Assembly: GCF_000235505.1 (NCBI RefSeq)
Contig: NZ_JH379027.1
Coordinates: forward strand, 2,100,920-2,151,009
DNA length: 50,090 nucleotides
Reading direction: 5' to 3'
From: Hungatella hathewayi WAL-18680
Lineage (GTDB): Bacteria > Bacillota > Clostridia > Lachnospirales > Lachnospiraceae
Notes under the pieces: model-generated
Databases searched by the model: none
Seen by the model: the letters and a program-made list of their open reading frames with translations, nothing else
What the model was told of the DNA's origin: nothing
Part shown: in pieces, positions 34,099 through 42,592 of the stretch
Numbering within the stretch: position 1 is the first letter of the stretch
How the letters are laid out: every line of letters begins with the position of its first letter
Program-made: the position numbers and the translations under genes

Positions 34099-35334
34099 AT
34101 GGAAGAAAAAATATATGAAATAAAAAGTGAATTTTACCGTCTGGACAGGAGAATTCCCATTGCCGTTTACCGGCCGTCAGAGCCGTCAGAGCGGAGTCAG
34201 ATTGCAGTTCTCGCCATGCACGGGGCGGACTATCTTTCCTTTGAGCCGGTGATGGAACTGGCGAAACACGGTTTTACTACGGCGGGGGCAAATCCCCAAA
34301 GCAGTTCCATCAAAGACCGGATGCTGGATGTGAAGGCGGCTGTGGACTTTATGAGACAGTATCCGGGAATCAGGAAGGTGGTACTCATGGGACACAGCAA
34401 TGGAGGGTGTCTTAGCAGCTGTTACCAGTATATTGCGGAAAATGGGACGGGGCGGTTTGCCAATACCGTACGTATCGTTCCGTTTCCGGAGATTGAGCCC
34501 CTTACCCCGGCTGATGGACTGATGCTTTTGGATGCCAACTACGGCATTATGGAGGTGCTGCCCATGGACCCGGCTGTCAAAAGCCTGGATAATGGCTATG
34601 AGCGGATTCCGGAGCTGGATATCTACAATCCGGATAACGGCTATGACCCGGCCGGTTCCCATTATGACCGTGGATTTGTCAGACGTTTTCAGCGGGCCCA
34701 GATTCAGTTTTATAAAAAACTTCTGGACTATGCCAGGGAACGGGCGGAATTAATTAAGATGGGAAAGGGACGTTTTGCGGATGATGAACCCATTGTGATT
34801 CCTGGAGCCGGCAGCGGCAGTGGAGCCAATAAATTGTTTATTCAGGATGTCAGTCTTCTGGGGCATACCAGAGGGGAGCACAAGCTGCTGCATCGGGGAG
34901 GCGTGATAACCAGCGAAGTGATTCGCACGGTCAGGACCCCTCACGATGCGCCATCTCCCTCTCTGTATCATCGGGGTTCCACGATGATGACGGTCAACAG
35001 TCTGCTGGCAGGGGAAATAAAGTTCGATGATGATTTTGGATATGATGAATGTTCGATGTGGGGGGCGGACTGGAATTTCAATCCGTTCAGCACCAGGGCA
35101 AATGTACAGGGAATCCATGTGCCGCTGCTGGTAGAGGGAAATACCGCCAGCCATGAGTTTATTCAGGCGGAGTATAACTATGAGCTGTCTGCCAGTGAGG
35201 ATAAGGACCTGGTATTTCTGGAAGGCGCTACTCACATGTTCCGGCCACAGGATGAAAAATATGGAAATACACTGGAAACGTTTGGTGTATATATGGCTCA
35301 GTGGCTCGCTAAGCCAGGCCGCTTTTTATCATAG
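34099..35334 (+). CDS. Alpha/beta hydrolase
   Basis: The 411-residue protein has an oxyanion-site HG (HGADYLSF near 41) and the nucleophile elbow GHSNGG with S100. A C-terminal GATHMF places H379 as the likely catalytic histidine. The acid residue is not obvious: the usual strand-7 Asp position reads EGNTASHEF. A long insertion of about 170 residues separates core and C-terminal strand, making the protein larger than typical esterases. It may cleave an ester, lactone or C-C bond of the imported molecule; the substrate is unknown. It lies 32 nt behind the small membrane protein in the same run of genes, with GGGAAATGGAG upstream. No signal peptide is seen, so it is cytoplasmic. Confidence 0.8.
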   Translation: MEEKIYEIKSEFYRLDRRIPIAVYRPSEPSERSQIAVLAMHGADYLSFEPVMELAKHGFTTAGANPQSSSIKDRMLDVKAAVDFMRQYPGIRKVVLMGHSNGGCLSSCYQYIAENGTGRFANTVRIVPFPEIEPLTPADGLMLLDANYGIMEVLPMDPAVKSLDNGYERIPELDIYNPDNGYDPAGSHYDRGFVRRFQRAQIQFYKKLLDYARERAELIKMGKGRFADDEPIVIPGAGSGSGANKLFIQDVSLLGHTRGEHKLLHRGGVITSEVIRTVRTPHDAPSPSLYHRGSTMMTVNSLLAGEIKFDDDFGYDECSMWGADWNFNPFSTRANVQGIHVPLLVEGNTASHEFIQAEYNYELSASEDKDLVFLEGATHMFRPQDEKYGNTLETFGVYMAQWLAKPGRFLS

Positions 35335-35418
35335 GAAGTGTGTCTGTTATAGTGGCCGCACACTGGCGTTAGAACCGGTATGGCTGGTCTCTGGTTTAGA
35401 GAGAAAGGAGTGTAAAGG

Positions 35419-36297
35419 ATGAGTATCATATTGAACAATGAGCGTCTGAGTGTTGAGATTGCATCTCCAGGAGAGGAGCCTAACACAACCAGGCGTTTTG
35501 ACAGGGCAGGATTTGTAACACAGGTAACGCTGGATGGCATCCACAAGTTTTGCAGCAGGGAACCGGACAATCTGCCCCATAAAAGCTCCGGTGGATATGG
35601 ACTGTGCTGTGAGTACCGGCTGCCGGAACCGGCATTTGCCTGTCCACTGGGAGGTCAGTTTCCGAAGCCAGGTATCGGTCTCATGACAAAGGACTTGGAG
35701 GGGAAGTTCGTGTTTCATCATCCCTATCCCTGCCTTCCCTATGAAATTGAGGTGGAGACAGCCCCGGCGAAAGCCGCATTTCACACGTTACCAAATCTCT
35801 GTATGGGATACGCCCTGGAGCAGACAAAAACAGTGATGCTGCGGGAAAACCGGTTGGTGATGGAGATGAGTCTTAAAAATGCGGGGAAGCAGCGTCTTGT
35901 ATTTGAGGAGTACTGCCACAATTTTGTCACGATTGATAAGATGCCGATTGGGCCGGAATACATGGTTCATCTGCCGGTTTTATCGCTGGAGGGACAAAAG
36001 CCGAAGACCGGATGCGCTCTGAAAGGGACGGAAGATGGCGTGGGATTTGTCTGTTACAGTAATGAGCCGAGCCTGATGGATATAGAAAAAGAAAAATTGA
36101 CAGGAGGCGCGCCATTTGTATGGAAGCTGACCCACGAGAATACGCCTGCATCGATTTCAGAATCTGTGTCTTACATGCCGGCCAGGGTTACGGTGTGGGC
36201 GATTGACCACATTATCTCCCCGGAAGTTATCTGTCATTTTGAGGTGGAGCCGGGGGAGAGTGTGAGCTGGAGCAGAACCTGGACTTTTGCCGGGTAG
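35419..36297 (+). CDS. Galactose mutarotase-like (aldose 1-epimerase superfamily) protein, function unknown
   Basis: The 292-residue protein is probably a beta-sandwich of the mutarotase superfamily: FVTQVTLDGIHKFCSRE, a central RLVMEMSLKNAGKQRLVFEEYCHNF and a closing FEVEPGESVSWSRTWTF are the type of strands seen in DUF4432-like and aldose epimerase-like proteins. The canonical epimerase His/Glu pair cannot be placed with confidence. Such proteins act on sugars or sugar-like ligands, so a glycosylated substrate for the operon is possible. It follows the hydrolase after 84 nt, the largest gap inside this run, with AAAGGAG before the ATG. No signal peptide or membrane segment is seen. Confidence 0.55.
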   Translation: MSIILNNERLSVEIASPGEEPNTTRRFDRAGFVTQVTLDGIHKFCSREPDNLPHKSSGGYGLCCEYRLPEPAFACPLGGQFPKPGIGLMTKDLEGKFVFHHPYPCLPYEIEVETAPAKAAFHTLPNLCMGYALEQTKTVMLRENRLVMEMSLKNAGKQRLVFEEYCHNFVTIDKMPIGPEYMVHLPVLSLEGQKPKTGCALKGTEDGVGFVCYSNEPSLMDIEKEKLTGGAPFVWKLTHENTPASISESVSYMPARVTVWAIDHIISPEVICHFEVEPGESVSWSRTWTFAG

Positions 36298-36312
36298 TTT
36301 AGGAGGAAAAAT

Positions 36313-37293
36313 ATGAGAAGAAATCGTGAGATAGAAACTCCCATCAGGGGAAAACGTTTGGTGCAGAGGGAACCAATCGACGCCACCAGCTGGGCCTTTA
36401 TGAAACTGTTGAGAGAGCAGGATGATACAAGAATGATATATGAGGTGGACCCGTTTGTCGAGGTTTACCGGCTGCGGGACCATGTCTACGGACTTTTTAC
36501 TATAAGTGCGGATGGCATGGGAGACCCATGGATGTATCTCATTGTGGGGCCGGAGAAGGCACTGCTAATCGACACCGGCTTTGGTATCGGCAATTTAAAG
36601 GGACTGGTGGAACAGCTGGCTGATGGAAAACCGGTGATGACGGCCAATACACACTGCAGCTTTGACCACAGCTACGGAAACTGTCAGTTCGAGCAATGTT
36701 TCTGTCATGAGAATGAGGCGGCTCAGATGGAGGAGAAACAGAACCCTCATATCTGGGATTATCTGTTTGATGAGCAGGGAAATGGTATCTGGCTGGATAT
36801 CCACCGGGAGGATGTGATTGCATATCGGGAATATGAGGTAATCCCGGTGCCGGACCAGTACCGGTTTGATTTGGGGGACGGCTATGAAGTGGAATTAATC
36901 TGGGTGCCAGGTCACAAGCCGGGACATGCCATGTTTCTTGATAAAAGGAGCCGGCTGTTGTTTGCCGGAGATGATATTATCAGCATGCGGGTGGGAATCG
37001 GGAAAAATTCCGCTTTTGCAACGGTGGAAGCATACGAAAAAGAGATGAGAAAGCTGGCTGCGAGAAAAGAAGAATTCGACTACATTTTCCCCGGTCATTT
37101 TATCTTTAATCTGGAGAGCACCGTGGTGGACAATCTGGTTGAGACGGCGGGCCGGATCTTGAGTGACCCGGAGGACTATGACGTGCTGGAGGAGAGCCGG
37201 GGGAAGATGACACGCCTGAAATATGTAAAGGGGCTGGGGACCATCGGATATGGGGAAGACAATGTCTACAAGAACAGGGAGGCGGAGGGATGA
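36313..37293 (+). CDS. MBL-fold metallo-hydrolase paralogue with altered metal motif
   Basis: The 326-residue protein belongs to the metallo-beta-lactamase superfamily and aligns without gaps to the next gene product over most of its length. Where the family has HxHxDH, this copy has HCSFDH (114-119): the second metal-binding histidine is S116 (codon 36658-36660). The other elements are kept: GHKPGHAM, the metal-bridging Asp in LLFAGDDIISM, and the C-terminal PGHFIF. Loss of one zinc-1 ligand may give a mononuclear or iron-type site or an inactive subunit. It begins 15 nt after the mutarotase-like gene and overlaps the following paralogue by 4 nt (ATGA), so the two are likely made in equal amounts and may form a heterodimer. 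Confidence 0.85.
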   Translation: MRRNREIETPIRGKRLVQREPIDATSWAFMKLLREQDDTRMIYEVDPFVEVYRLRDHVYGLFTISADGMGDPWMYLIVGPEKALLIDTGFGIGNLKGLVEQLADGKPVMTANTHCSFDHSYGNCQFEQCFCHENEAAQMEEKQNPHIWDYLFDEQGNGIWLDIHREDVIAYREYEVIPVPDQYRFDLGDGYEVELIWVPGHKPGHAMFLDKRSRLLFAGDDIISMRVGIGKNSAFATVEAYEKEMRKLAARKEEFDYIFPGHFIFNLESTVVDNLVETAGRILSDPEDYDVLEESRGKMTRLKYVKGLGTIGYGEDNVYKNREAEG

Positions 37294-38288
37294 GAGAGAA
37301 TATTAGAATAGAATCCCCACTGAAGTCAAGGCGCATTCGCAGCCGGGAGCCGGTGGATGAGCGGTGCTGGGCATTTATGAAAGAACTGCGGGAACACCAT
37401 AAGGGAAAAGCGGTCTATGAGATTAACCCCTATGCCGAGGTGTACCCGGTCAGGGAGAATGTCTATGCAATATTTAATGAGAGTCTGGACGGGGCCGGGG
37501 ACGTGTGGATTTATCTGATTGTTGGCGAAGAGAAGGCCATGGTGATTGATACAGGCTTTGGGCTTGGGGATTTAAAAGGGCTCTGTGGAAAGCTGAGTGG
37601 AGGAAAGGAACTGATAGTGGTAAATACCCACCCCCATATTGACCATGCCTATGGTAACTGCCAGTTTGAACAGGTATATTGCCATGAATATGCGGTACCC
37701 CAGCTGATGGCTATGAACCGGCCGGATGCCTGGGAGCATCTGTTTGATGAACAGGGAACTCCCATTTGGACAGAATTTGACAGGAGAGACCTGATTGCTT
37801 ACCGCCCATACCGGATTACGGGTGTGCCGGATGGATATGAATTTTCTCTGGGAAATGGTCATTTGGTGGAATTGATTTTTACGGCAGGCCACGCCTCCGG
37901 CCATTGTATGTTTCTTGACAAGAAAAACAGGCTGCTGTTTGCCGGTGACGATGTTATCAGCATGCGGATTGGAATCGGCGGGCCGCGTCCCGGAGATGTG
38001 TATGGCGCATATGCCACCGTGGTTCAATATCGCAATCAGATGAGAAAGCTGGCAAGTCGGCTGGATGAATTTGACTATGTGTTTCCCGGCCATTTTGTGT
38101 TTGACCTGGGACATGAGGTGATAGAGGATTTGGCAAAAACGGCTGAAGCCATTGTAGCGGAGCCGGAGGCTTACGATTACGCGGAGGAGGCGGATACCCC
38201 GGGAGGGCGAATCCTTCGCATGTGCAGGTTTGTACCGGGACTTGGGACTATCGCCTATACGGAGAAGAGTATCGGTGTGGATTGTTAG
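37290..38288 (+). CDS. MBL-fold metallo-hydrolase paralogue with intact metal motif
   Basis: The 332-residue protein carries the complete HPHIDH motif (H114, H116, D118, H119), followed by GHASGHCM, LLFAGDDVISM and PGHFVFD, so all dinuclear metal ligands appear present. It is clearly a tandem duplicate of the preceding gene, sharing long identical stretches such as DTGFG, YGNCQFEQ and FDEQG. The superfamily hydrolyses lactones, thioesters, phosphodiesters or related bonds; the substrate is not evident. A Gly/Pro-rich GGPRPGDVYGA insertion (about 231-241) is absent from the sister copy and lies near where substrate would bind. Confidence 0.88.
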   Translation: MRENIRIESPLKSRRIRSREPVDERCWAFMKELREHHKGKAVYEINPYAEVYPVRENVYAIFNESLDGAGDVWIYLIVGEEKAMVIDTGFGLGDLKGLCGKLSGGKELIVVNTHPHIDHAYGNCQFEQVYCHEYAVPQLMAMNRPDAWEHLFDEQGTPIWTEFDRRDLIAYRPYRITGVPDGYEFSLGNGHLVELIFTAGHASGHCMFLDKKNRLLFAGDDVISMRIGIGGPRPGDVYGAYATVVQYRNQMRKLASRLDEFDYVFPGHFVFDLGHEVIEDLAKTAEAIVAEPEAYDYAEEADTPGGRILRMCRFVPGLGTIAYTEKSIGVDC

Positions 38289-38303
38289 GGAAAGGAGGTT
38301 TCT

Positions 38304-39065
38304 ATGCAGACATTAACTGGAAGAACCTGTATTTTCTCCGGAGCTTCCGGGGGAGACGGGGTGGCAGCTGTGAAGGCGCTGTGTGCTGGCGGGATGAATG
38401 TGGTAATGATGACACACCGATTGAAGGAAGCGGAAGAACTGGCTGAGGAAATTAATGCCTCTGGTGTGCCAGGATTTTGTATGTGTGTAACGGGAGAGGG
38501 GAAGGAAGCGGCAGAATCCCGGGATGAGGTACTAAAAAATATTAACGAGCGGTTTGGTTCCATCGATGTGGTCATCAGCAATATAGGGGCTGATGGTTAT
38601 GGGATAGAGCTGCAGGAGGTCACCAGGGAACTGCTGATGAAGAGTATGGACCACCTTGTAGGAGGAGGTTTTGAGATGATGAAGAATGCGCTTCCATATC
38701 TGAAGCAGAGCCGTGCCCCGCGGGTAATATTTATGACAACGGTGGAGGGCAGATATGGGGGAACTCATGAAAGTTATATCAATGCCATCGCCAAGGGCGG
38801 CGTTCTTTCCATGGCCTTAAATTCGGCGGCCAGACTGGGGCGGTACGGAATTACGGTAAACTGCATTTCCAAGGGGGCGGTGAAGCGGGAGGGCTATATC
38901 CGGCCGGATGCGCCAAAACCGGAGGAGTTGTTATCACGAATTCCGGTGGGGAGAATTGGAACGCCGGAGGACTTAGCACAGGCAGTCTGTTATCTGGCCA
39001 GCGAGGAAACAGGTTATATCACCGGCCAGGTACTGAATGTCTGCGGCGGGCTGTGTATGGGATGA
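38304..39065 (+). CDS. SDR-fold protein with non-canonical active site
   Basis: The 253-residue protein has a Rossmann fold with SGASGGDG in the cofactor loop, SNIGADG in place of NNAG, and the C-terminal GYITGQVLNVCGG of classical SDRs. The catalytic tetrad is largely changed: the Asn position is H117, the Ser position reads TT (145-146), and K164 is preceded at -4 by N160 instead of Tyr, with Y158 at -6. K164 alone is conserved. It could bind NAD(P)(H) and act with different chemistry, or serve a non-catalytic role. AAAGGAGG precedes the ATG, and the gene lies 15 nt behind the MBL pair. Alignments were done by eye. Confidence 0.82.
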   Translation: MQTLTGRTCIFSGASGGDGVAAVKALCAGGMNVVMMTHRLKEAEELAEEINASGVPGFCMCVTGEGKEAAESRDEVLKNINERFGSIDVVISNIGADGYGIELQEVTRELLMKSMDHLVGGGFEMMKNALPYLKQSRAPRVIFMTTVEGRYGGTHESYINAIAKGGVLSMALNSAARLGRYGITVNCISKGAVKREGYIRPDAPKPEELLSRIPVGRIGTPEDLAQAVCYLASEETGYITGQVLNVCGGLCMG

Positions 39066-39082
39066 ACAGAGAGGAGAATGGG

Positions 39083-40036
39083 ATGTTGACAAAATGGTTC
39101 CCCATGGTCCAGTTTCAGAAGGATACCTGGGAGATAGATGAATTTGACTGTGCCAGTATGTTCCTGCTGGTGGGCAGTGAGCGGGCGATGTTGATTGACT
39201 GTGGAATCGGGATTGGAGACCTGCGCGGGGCGGTGGAAATGATAACGGAGAAACCTCTGACCGTGGTCATCAGTCATGGTCATGTGGACCATACGGGAAA
39301 TGGAAGGCAGTTTGAGGAGCTGTGGATGCATCCGGCAGACCAGAAGATACCGATTCCCATGAGTTTGGAGCGGAGGCGGTGGGATACACGGATGATTGCC
39401 CGCAGACAAAAAGGCTGTATTGGAGCTCCATACAATATGTTTTCTCTTTATCCTTACCATATCAATGAGGATTTGAGAGAGCCGGGGGAGGAGGAAAGAT
39501 TCCCCCGCATCCGGGATTTGTATGACGGACAGCAGTTTGATTTGGGAGGCGGTCGGATTGTGACAGCCTATGAGTGCCCCGGACATTCAAGGGGGGAGAT
39601 GGTGTTCCTGGATCATCAGACGAGAACGCTGTTTGCCGGTGATGCCCTGAATTTTAACCTGGGAGTCAGCGCGGTACCGGTAGAAACCACACTGCGCTCC
39701 TTGAAGAAGATTCAGGGATTAAAGGGACAGTATGATGTGATTTACAACGGGCATCACGATTTCCGGGCTTTAGGGGCGCCTTTGGATGAGGATTGTCTGC
39801 CGGATGCCATTGCCATTTTAGAGGATGCGATGGCAGGCCACATTGTGCCCTGTGAAACGCCAAGCTTCTGGGGGCAGTCCATACCGCTGGAGCCGGGGGA
39901 AAGGGTGGCGGTAGCATCGCCGGGAAGTGATAAGGAGCCAAAGCCGGGGAAACGGATGACGCTTCGCCGGGGACGGGTGTTTCTACATATTGACCCGGAC
40001 AAGATACGGGAGGAAGGGGAAGAGAATGGTTGTTGA
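39083..40036 (+). CDS. Third MBL-fold metallo-hydrolase
   Basis: The 317-residue protein has an intact HGHVDH motif (H65, H67, D69, H70), ECPGHSRGEMVFLD with the third histidine, LFAGDAL with the bridging Asp, and a C-terminal NGHHDF. It is only distantly related to the two tandem copies and resembles the general 'MBL fold hydrolase' group acting on small esters, lactones or thioesters. The AGAGGAG site at about 39071 favours the ATG at 39083; the frame is open to 39053, which would overlap the SDR gene. The next gene starts 11 nt before its stop. Confidence 0.86.
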   Translation: MLTKWFPMVQFQKDTWEIDEFDCASMFLLVGSERAMLIDCGIGIGDLRGAVEMITEKPLTVVISHGHVDHTGNGRQFEELWMHPADQKIPIPMSLERRRWDTRMIARRQKGCIGAPYNMFSLYPYHINEDLREPGEEERFPRIRDLYDGQQFDLGGGRIVTAYECPGHSRGEMVFLDHQTRTLFAGDALNFNLGVSAVPVETTLRSLKKIQGLKGQYDVIYNGHHDFRALGAPLDEDCLPDAIAILEDAMAGHIVPCETPSFWGQSIPLEPGERVAVASPGSDKEPKPGKRMTLRRGRVFLHIDPDKIREEGEENGC

Positions 40037-41069
40037 TGCAAATATGTACTGGTTACCGGAGGACATGTTCACAGATAGGGGATATCTGGAAGCATTTTTG
40101 AGATGTGTACCGAGACAGTATGGGGTATGGGCTCATTGTGAGTGTATCCCTGGGAGTGATAGAATGCAGCTGATTGTGGAGAGTCCAAAAGGCTGCCAGA
40201 ATTTAAATTATGTTCAGGGAGAATATACGCTGGAGACTCAGTTAGATGACATGGATAAGGCGGGGGTGGACAGAGCGGTGTTAAAAACACCCTGCTGTCA
40301 GGAATGGCTGAGTCTGGAACTGTGCCGCCGGTTTAATGATGAGATGGCGGCTCATGCGGCGGGCAGCGGCGGCAGAATGTCGGCTCTGGCTGTGGTTCCA
40401 CCGTTGGGAGGCCGGGAAAGTCTGTGTGAGCTGGAGCGCTGTGTGAAAGAGCTTGGCATGACGGGAGTACAGCTGTCGGCTCATTATGGAACTCTCTATC
40501 TGGACGATGAGGCATTTGCTCCGTTTTTTGAAAAATTGAATGAGCTTAAGCTGCCAGCTTACGTCCATCATACCCCGGTTCCGGTAGAACACCAGGCAAT
40601 CTCGGATTACAGTAATCTGCGCCGTTCTTACGGACGCTGTGTGGACCAGACAACTGCCATAGGCCGGGAAGTGTTCAGCGGCATGTTTGAGCGTTACCCG
40701 GAGGTGAAGCTGGTTCACTCCATGCTTGGAGGGGCATTTTTTGCCTATCTGGAATCTATGTTCCATAAAAAGCCGGACGGCGCTGCTGATACGGTTAAGC
40801 GGTTTGAGACTGATACGGAGCGGTTGTGCCGGCATCTGCGGGAGAACATCTATTTTGAAATGTCACATGCCCAGCCATGGGGCAAAACCTTGCTGGAATG
40901 CGCGGTGAGCATATTGGGAGCAGACCATATTCTGTTTGGCTCTTCTTATCCGGTACGAAGGGAGTGGCTGGTTGGAGGTCCTGATTATGTGAGGGAATTG
41001 GACATTGAAGAGTCAGATAAGAAACTGATTCTGGGAGAAAATGCCGCCAGAATTTATGGGATTTCATAG
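40026..41069 (+). CDS. Amidohydrolase-2 family (ACMSD-like) protein lacking usual metal ligands
   Basis: The 347-residue TIM-barrel protein fits the amidohydrolase-related/ACMSD family by overall pattern: N-terminal MVVDAN, a central LPAYVHH (H181/H182), LGGAFFAYLE, and a C-terminal ILFGSSYPV plus GENAARIYGI. However, the N-terminal HxH is NMY (6-8), the strand-6 histidine position is M233 with H231 two residues earlier, and the family GSDYP is GSSYP (S307 for the catalytic Asp). The family hydrolyses or decarboxylates aromatic and heterocyclic acids with a metal ion; this copy may be metal-free or use other ligands. GGGAGGAAGGGGAAG upstream sets the start, overlapping the MBL gene by 11 nt. 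Confidence 0.8.
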   Translation: MVVDANMYWLPEDMFTDRGYLEAFLRCVPRQYGVWAHCECIPGSDRMQLIVESPKGCQNLNYVQGEYTLETQLDDMDKAGVDRAVLKTPCCQEWLSLELCRRFNDEMAAHAAGSGGRMSALAVVPPLGGRESLCELERCVKELGMTGVQLSAHYGTLYLDDEAFAPFFEKLNELKLPAYVHHTPVPVEHQAISDYSNLRRSYGRCVDQTTAIGREVFSGMFERYPEVKLVHSMLGGAFFAYLESMFHKKPDGAADTVKRFETDTERLCRHLRENIYFEMSHAQPWGKTLLECAVSILGADHILFGSSYPVRREWLVGGPDYVRELDIEESDKKLILGENAARIYGIS

Positions 41070-41112
41070 AGTATCAGGATTATAAAGCGGCAGGAGAGAA
41101 GAGGTGGTTTGA

Positions 41113-42492
41113 TTGACACAGGCGGTGCAGAAGGGCCGGATTGGAACTAATCTGACAGAAGGGCCGATTATGAATAAACTTCTGATATTTGCATTTCCGA
41201 TTGTGCTGACCAATCTGGTACAGCAGCTGTATTCCATGGTGGATTTGATTATTATTGGCCAGTTTGTGGGAAATATCGGGACTGTGGGTGTGAATACAGG
41301 GGGTGAGATGGCGGATTTGGTGACTCCGGTGGCTATGGGATTTTCAACGGCCGGACAGATTTTTATTGCCCAGTTGTTTGGGGCAAAGGAGGATACAAAG
41401 ATAAAAAAGACGGTGGGAACACTGCTGAGCTTTATGTTGATACTGTCAGTTGTGTTATCAATGGCTGCAGTTTTCTGCCATACAAGTGTATTGAAGCTGT
41501 TGAATTGTCCAGCGGAAGCTATGGGGCAGGCGGGAAGCTATATGATGATTACGGCCATCGGTTATCCATTTATCTTTGGATATAACGCTGTGTGCGGTAT
41601 TTTAAGAGGAATGGGGGAATCAAGACGGCCGCTTTTCTTCATCCTTGTGGCGGCTGTGGTGAATATTGTGCTGGACCTGCTGTTAGTTGTGGTGTTTCAC
41701 ATGGAAGCGGCAGGGACAGCCATTGCGACGGCTGTATCCCAAATGGGAGCTTTCTTTGCCGCGTTTCTTTTTATGTGGGAAAAGCGGGAGAAATTTGATT
41801 TCGAGTTAAAGCTATCGTATTTTAAGCTGGATAAGGACATATTAAAAGTATTAATCAGACTGGGAATCCCACAGGTAGTCCGCAGCATGTTTGTACGTTT
41901 TGGCATGCTCTGGGTTAATTCCAGCGCCAATGCTTACGGTCTGGTGGTATCGGCTACCAACAGTGTAGGTAATAAACTTCAGAAGTTCCTGGAGGTATTT
42001 GTTCAGGGGATTGACACGGCTTCCGCGTCCATGGTGGGGCAGAATCTGGGAGCCAGGAAAGTTGACAGAGCCGGGAAGACAACTCTTTGTACGGTTGTGG
42101 CGGCATTGGGATGCGCAGCCGTGTCGGCAATGCTGTGTCTGTTCTTTCCGCATCAGATTTTTGGAATTTTTACAAAGGATGAGGCGGTTATAGCGCTGGG
42201 AGCGGTGTTTCTCAGGATTTTTATTCTTCACTTTTTTGCATCTGCCATCACCGGTTCTTTTCAGGCTATGGTGACCGGTTGTGGTTTTGTGGAATTGGGC
42301 TTTATCCTTGGTCTGCTGGATGGACTGATATGTAAAATTGGTTTTAGTCTGTTGTTTATGTATGTGTTTCATATGGGATACTTAGGTTTATGGTGGGGCG
42401 TTGCCTGTTCCAGAATACTGCCGGGATGCATCTGCGTGGGATATTATCTCAGCGGCAGGTGGAAAACGAGAAAACTGTTGACAGAACGTTAG
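41113..42492 (+). CDS. MATE family efflux transporter
   Basis: The 459-residue protein has twelve predicted transmembrane helices in two halves and the MATE hallmarks LTEGPIMNKLLIFAFPIVLT, QQLYSMVDLIIIGQFVG and, in the second half, GIDTASASMVGQNLGA. It exports drugs or metabolites using a Na+ or H+ gradient. Translation appears to begin at TTG 41113 behind AAGAGGTGG; the next in-frame Met would remove the conserved N-terminus. As the last gene of the run it may export an end product or a toxic intermediate of the pathway. Only 43 nt separate it from the amidohydrolase gene. Confidence 0.9.
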   Translation: MTQAVQKGRIGTNLTEGPIMNKLLIFAFPIVLTNLVQQLYSMVDLIIIGQFVGNIGTVGVNTGGEMADLVTPVAMGFSTAGQIFIAQLFGAKEDTKIKKTVGTLLSFMLILSVVLSMAAVFCHTSVLKLLNCPAEAMGQAGSYMMITAIGYPFIFGYNAVCGILRGMGESRRPLFFILVAAVVNIVLDLLLVVVFHMEAAGTAIATAVSQMGAFFAAFLFMWEKREKFDFELKLSYFKLDKDILKVLIRLGIPQVVRSMFVRFGMLWVNSSANAYGLVVSATNSVGNKLQKFLEVFVQGIDTASASMVGQNLGARKVDRAGKTTLCTVVAALGCAAVSAMLCLFFPHQIFGIFTKDEAVIALGAVFLRIFILHFFASAITGSFQAMVTGCGFVELGFILGLLDGLICKIGFSLLFMYVFHMGYLGLWWGVACSRILPGCICVGYYLSGRWKTRKLLTER

Positions 42493-42506
42493 TGTTTTTT
42501 TCAATC

Positions 42507-42535
42507 TTGAATAAAGAATTGCGGTGTGGTAAATT
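42507..42535 (+). promoter_or_regulatory. Possible sigma-A promoter for the M32 carboxypeptidase gene
   Basis: TTGAAT (42507-42512) and TAAATT (42530-42535) are 17 bp apart. Both boxes deviate from consensus, so the call is tentative. Confidence 0.4.
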
Positions 42536-42592
42536 ATATATCATATCGGGATTCTCTGGAAAGAGGGAAATTCAGGAGAGAAGGAGACTGTT

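Noticed and set aside
36313-40036. Quorum-quenching AHL lactonase as identity of the MBL proteins
   Set aside because: The metal motif is shared by the whole superfamily, and the proteins are longer than typical AHL lactonases; nothing specific points to homoserine lactones.
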